Origin: Lachnospiraceae bacterium
GTDB taxonomy: Bacteria > Bacillota > Clostridia > Lachnospirales > Lachnospiraceae
Assembly: GCA_003862155.1 (NCBI GenBank)
Contig: QOUV01000003.1
Coordinates: 107,741 to 171,740, forward strand
Length of the DNA stretch: 64,000 bases
Direction of reading: 5' to 3'
Shown here: positions 62,525 to 64,000 of the stretch, in pieces
How positions within the stretch are numbered: position 1 is the stretch's first letter
Layout of the letters: each line of letters begins with the position of its first letter
Notes under the pieces: model-generated
The model's database searches: none
Seen by the model: the letters and a program-made list of their open reading frames with translations, nothing else
Told to the model about the DNA's origin: nothing
Translations under genes and position numbers: made by a program

Positions 62525-63625
62525 TCATACGTTAAATCTGAAGAGAATAACGTCTCCATCCTGTACAACGTAGTCTTTTCCTTCAGTACGGACAAGCCCC
62601 TTCTCTCTGGCTGCTGCCACAGAACCACACTTCACTAGGTCTTCATAGGAAACGGTCTCAGCGCATATAAATCCTCTCTCGAAATCTGTGTGGATCTTTC
62701 CTGCTGCCTGCGGAGCCTTCGTGCCTTTCTTTATAGTCCAGGCTCTGGTCTCATCCTCTCCAGTAGTCAAAAATGAGATAAGTCCAAGTAGAGAATAGGA
62801 TTCTTTAACTAATTTGTCAAGTCCTGACTCCTTTAATCCCAGGTCAGCGAGGAATTCCCTCTTCTCCTCAGGATCGTCGAGGTCCGAAATCTCCTGCTCT
62901 ATCTCAGCACTTACAACGAAGACTTCTGAGCCATCGTTCTTTGCGCACTCTCTTACAGCCTGAACCTGGGCATTTGATGCTCCATCGTCTGCGAGGTCGT
63001 CCTCTGCGACATTTGCGGCATAGATCGTAGGCTTTGCGGTCAGGAGGTTGTAGCCCTTCATAATGGCTTCCTCATCTTCATTCTCACACTCAAAAGCCTT
63101 TGCCATATTGCCATTCTCGAGGAATGGTCTGAGCCGCTCGATAAGAGCGACCTCCGGTCTTAAAGACTTGTCCATATTCGACTGCTTCTTGATCTTCTGA
63201 TAACGGCGGTCGAGAACTTCCATATCTGCAAAGAGCAGCTCGAAGTTTATCGTCTCGATATCTCTCTTCGCATCGATATTTCCATCAACATGGACTATAT
63301 TTGAATCCTCGAAGCAGCGTACAACGTGAATAATGGCATCGCACTCACGGATATTTGCGAGGAACTGGTTTCCAAGGCCCTCTCCCTTGCTGGCGCCCTT
63401 TACGAGTCCAGCGATATCTACGAATTCAATGACCGCAGGTATAGTTTTCTTACTGTGGTTCATCTCAGTGAGTTTCTCAATTCTCTCATCAGGGACGTTT
63501 ACAACTCCGACATTCGGGTCGATCGTGGCAAATGGGTAATTGGCCGCAAGTGCCCCGGCTCTGGTCAGTGAATTAAAAAGTGTGCTCTTGCCTACGTTTG
63601 GGAGGCCGACGATTCCCAGTTTCAT
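62525..63625 (-). CDS. ychF: ribosome-associated ATPase YchF (Obg family)
   Basis: 366 residues. G1 GLPNVGKST near residue 7, G3 DIAGLVKGASKGEGLGNQF, and the NVAE G4 variant that makes this family prefer ATP; C-terminal TGS domain (AWTIKKGTKAPQAAGKIH). Start at 63625 chosen at MKLGIVGLPNVG; AAGGAG lies 12 bases upstream, rather far. Confidence 0.96.
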   Translation of the reverse strand: MKLGIVGLPNVGKSTLFNSLTRAGALAANYPFATIDPNVGVVNVPDERIEKLTEMNHSKKTIPAVIEFVDIAGLVKGASKGEGLGNQFLANIRECDAIIHVVRCFEDSNIVHVDGNIDAKRDIETINFELLFADMEVLDRRYQKIKKQSNMDKSLRPEVALIERLRPFLENGNMAKAFECENEDEEAIMKGYNLLTAKPTIYAANVAEDDLADDGASNAQVQAVRECAKNDGSEVFVVSAEIEQEISDLDDPEEKREFLADLGLKESGLDKLVKESYSLLGLISFLTTGEDETRAWTIKKGTKAPQAAGKIHTDFERGFICAETVSYEDLVKCGSVAAAREKGLVRTEGKDYVVQDGDVILFRFNV

Positions 63626-64000
63626 AGATTTATATATCTCCTTAAAAAACTTTGTTTTATGAGCTACAAGCAGTGTTTTGAATTGATAACTCACTTCTTC
63701 ACGCTTAACAGCTTCCTATAAAGTGAAAACTTTCCAAAAAATCAGCACGTAATATTATACACTAATCATGGGGCTTTTGCAATGTTGCTTCACCTTAAGG
63801 GAAAGTAAACTTATTTTTTTAATTTACACCATTATACAGACTTTATCGGAATTATGAATCCCTCTTAACAGTGCCTGGCACCAACGTGGTCAACCTAAGC
63901 CAGAAAGCCCGTAAATTGCGGCTTTCCTGGCTTTTTTTCATGCGCAGATTTCTGCAAAATTATCACAAAAAACACTTGACATAAAGCTCCAAATGTGCGG
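63626..64000. other. gene-free right end
   Basis: No coding region seen. It holds a plus-strand terminator (63897-63938) without an identified gene before it, a GTGCCTGGCAC mini-palindrome (63871-63881), and a TTGACA (63976-63981) that may be the -35 of a rightward promoter whose -10 lies past the window. Confidence 0.5.
63897..63938 (+). terminator. plus-strand intrinsic terminator without assigned gene
   Basis: AAGCCAG and AAGCC pair with GGCTT and CTGGCTT around GTAAATTG, followed by seven T residues on the plus strand. Confidence 0.75.

Overview
The window reads as a chromosomal segment of a low-to-mid GC Clostridia genome, most likely a Lachnospiraceae member. The pointers are a single-subunit glycyl-tRNA synthetase, a cobalamin-dependent methionine synthase without its reactivation domain next to a fused homocysteine methyltransferase/MetF, a PreP-like M16C peptidase, a DUF5688-type protein, class A RNase P RNA, and strong SD/sigma-A signals (TTGACA-N17-TATAAT type). 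This is a judgement from gene content, not a database match. Almost everything is transcribed leftwards (minus strand). The exceptions I can support are one FAD-dependent oxidoreductase gene, one tRNA-Thr, a candidate small RNA, and a few fragments.

Layout, left to right: ispF-cysS; tRNA-Met/tRNA-Val; a methionine pair (MetF fusion then MetH-like); the rightward FAD protein converging on a band-7 protein; an aldolase/PfkB kinase pair; hypA behind two tandem 940-residue multi-FeS GltD-like flavoproteins; an accessory patch (about 17.6-20.3 kb) with a Fic-like fragment, a 46-residue membrane peptide, a partial tRNA-Lys copy, a YafQ/RelE-like toxin stub and a MqsR-like/Panacea-domain toxin-antitoxin pair; a six-tRNA operon; a long housekeeping run (DegV, folC, mscS, M16C peptidase, era, recO, glyS, DUF218, uppP, GT2); cspA and tRNA-Thr; an alpha-galactoside operon (TetR, GT-B-like protein, GPH symporter, GH36) ending in a palindromic repeat; rnpB; udk-like kinase; dgt-dnaG-rpoD-trmK; two tRNA-Leu; a GGDEF/EAL protein with a HEAT-methyltransferase fusion; an intergenic sRNA candidate; and pulA-trpS-hisS-aspS-PAS, efp, nrdR and ychF.

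The observations I would follow first are (1) the sRNA candidate at about 53067-53174, which has its own consensus promoter, a 5' hairpin, four unpaired C-rich tracts and an intrinsic terminator; (2) the small element between a 93-base direct repeat of the tRNA-Lys 3' half, which carries the toxin-antitoxin pair; and (3) the tandem multi-FeS flavoproteins with an orphan HypA. No CRISPR array, rRNA, transposase or integrase is visible. Starts were re-chosen from Shine-Dalgarno placement for ispF, the FAD protein, era, degV, tetR, dgt, the antitoxin, the rhodanese, efp, nrdR and ychF.
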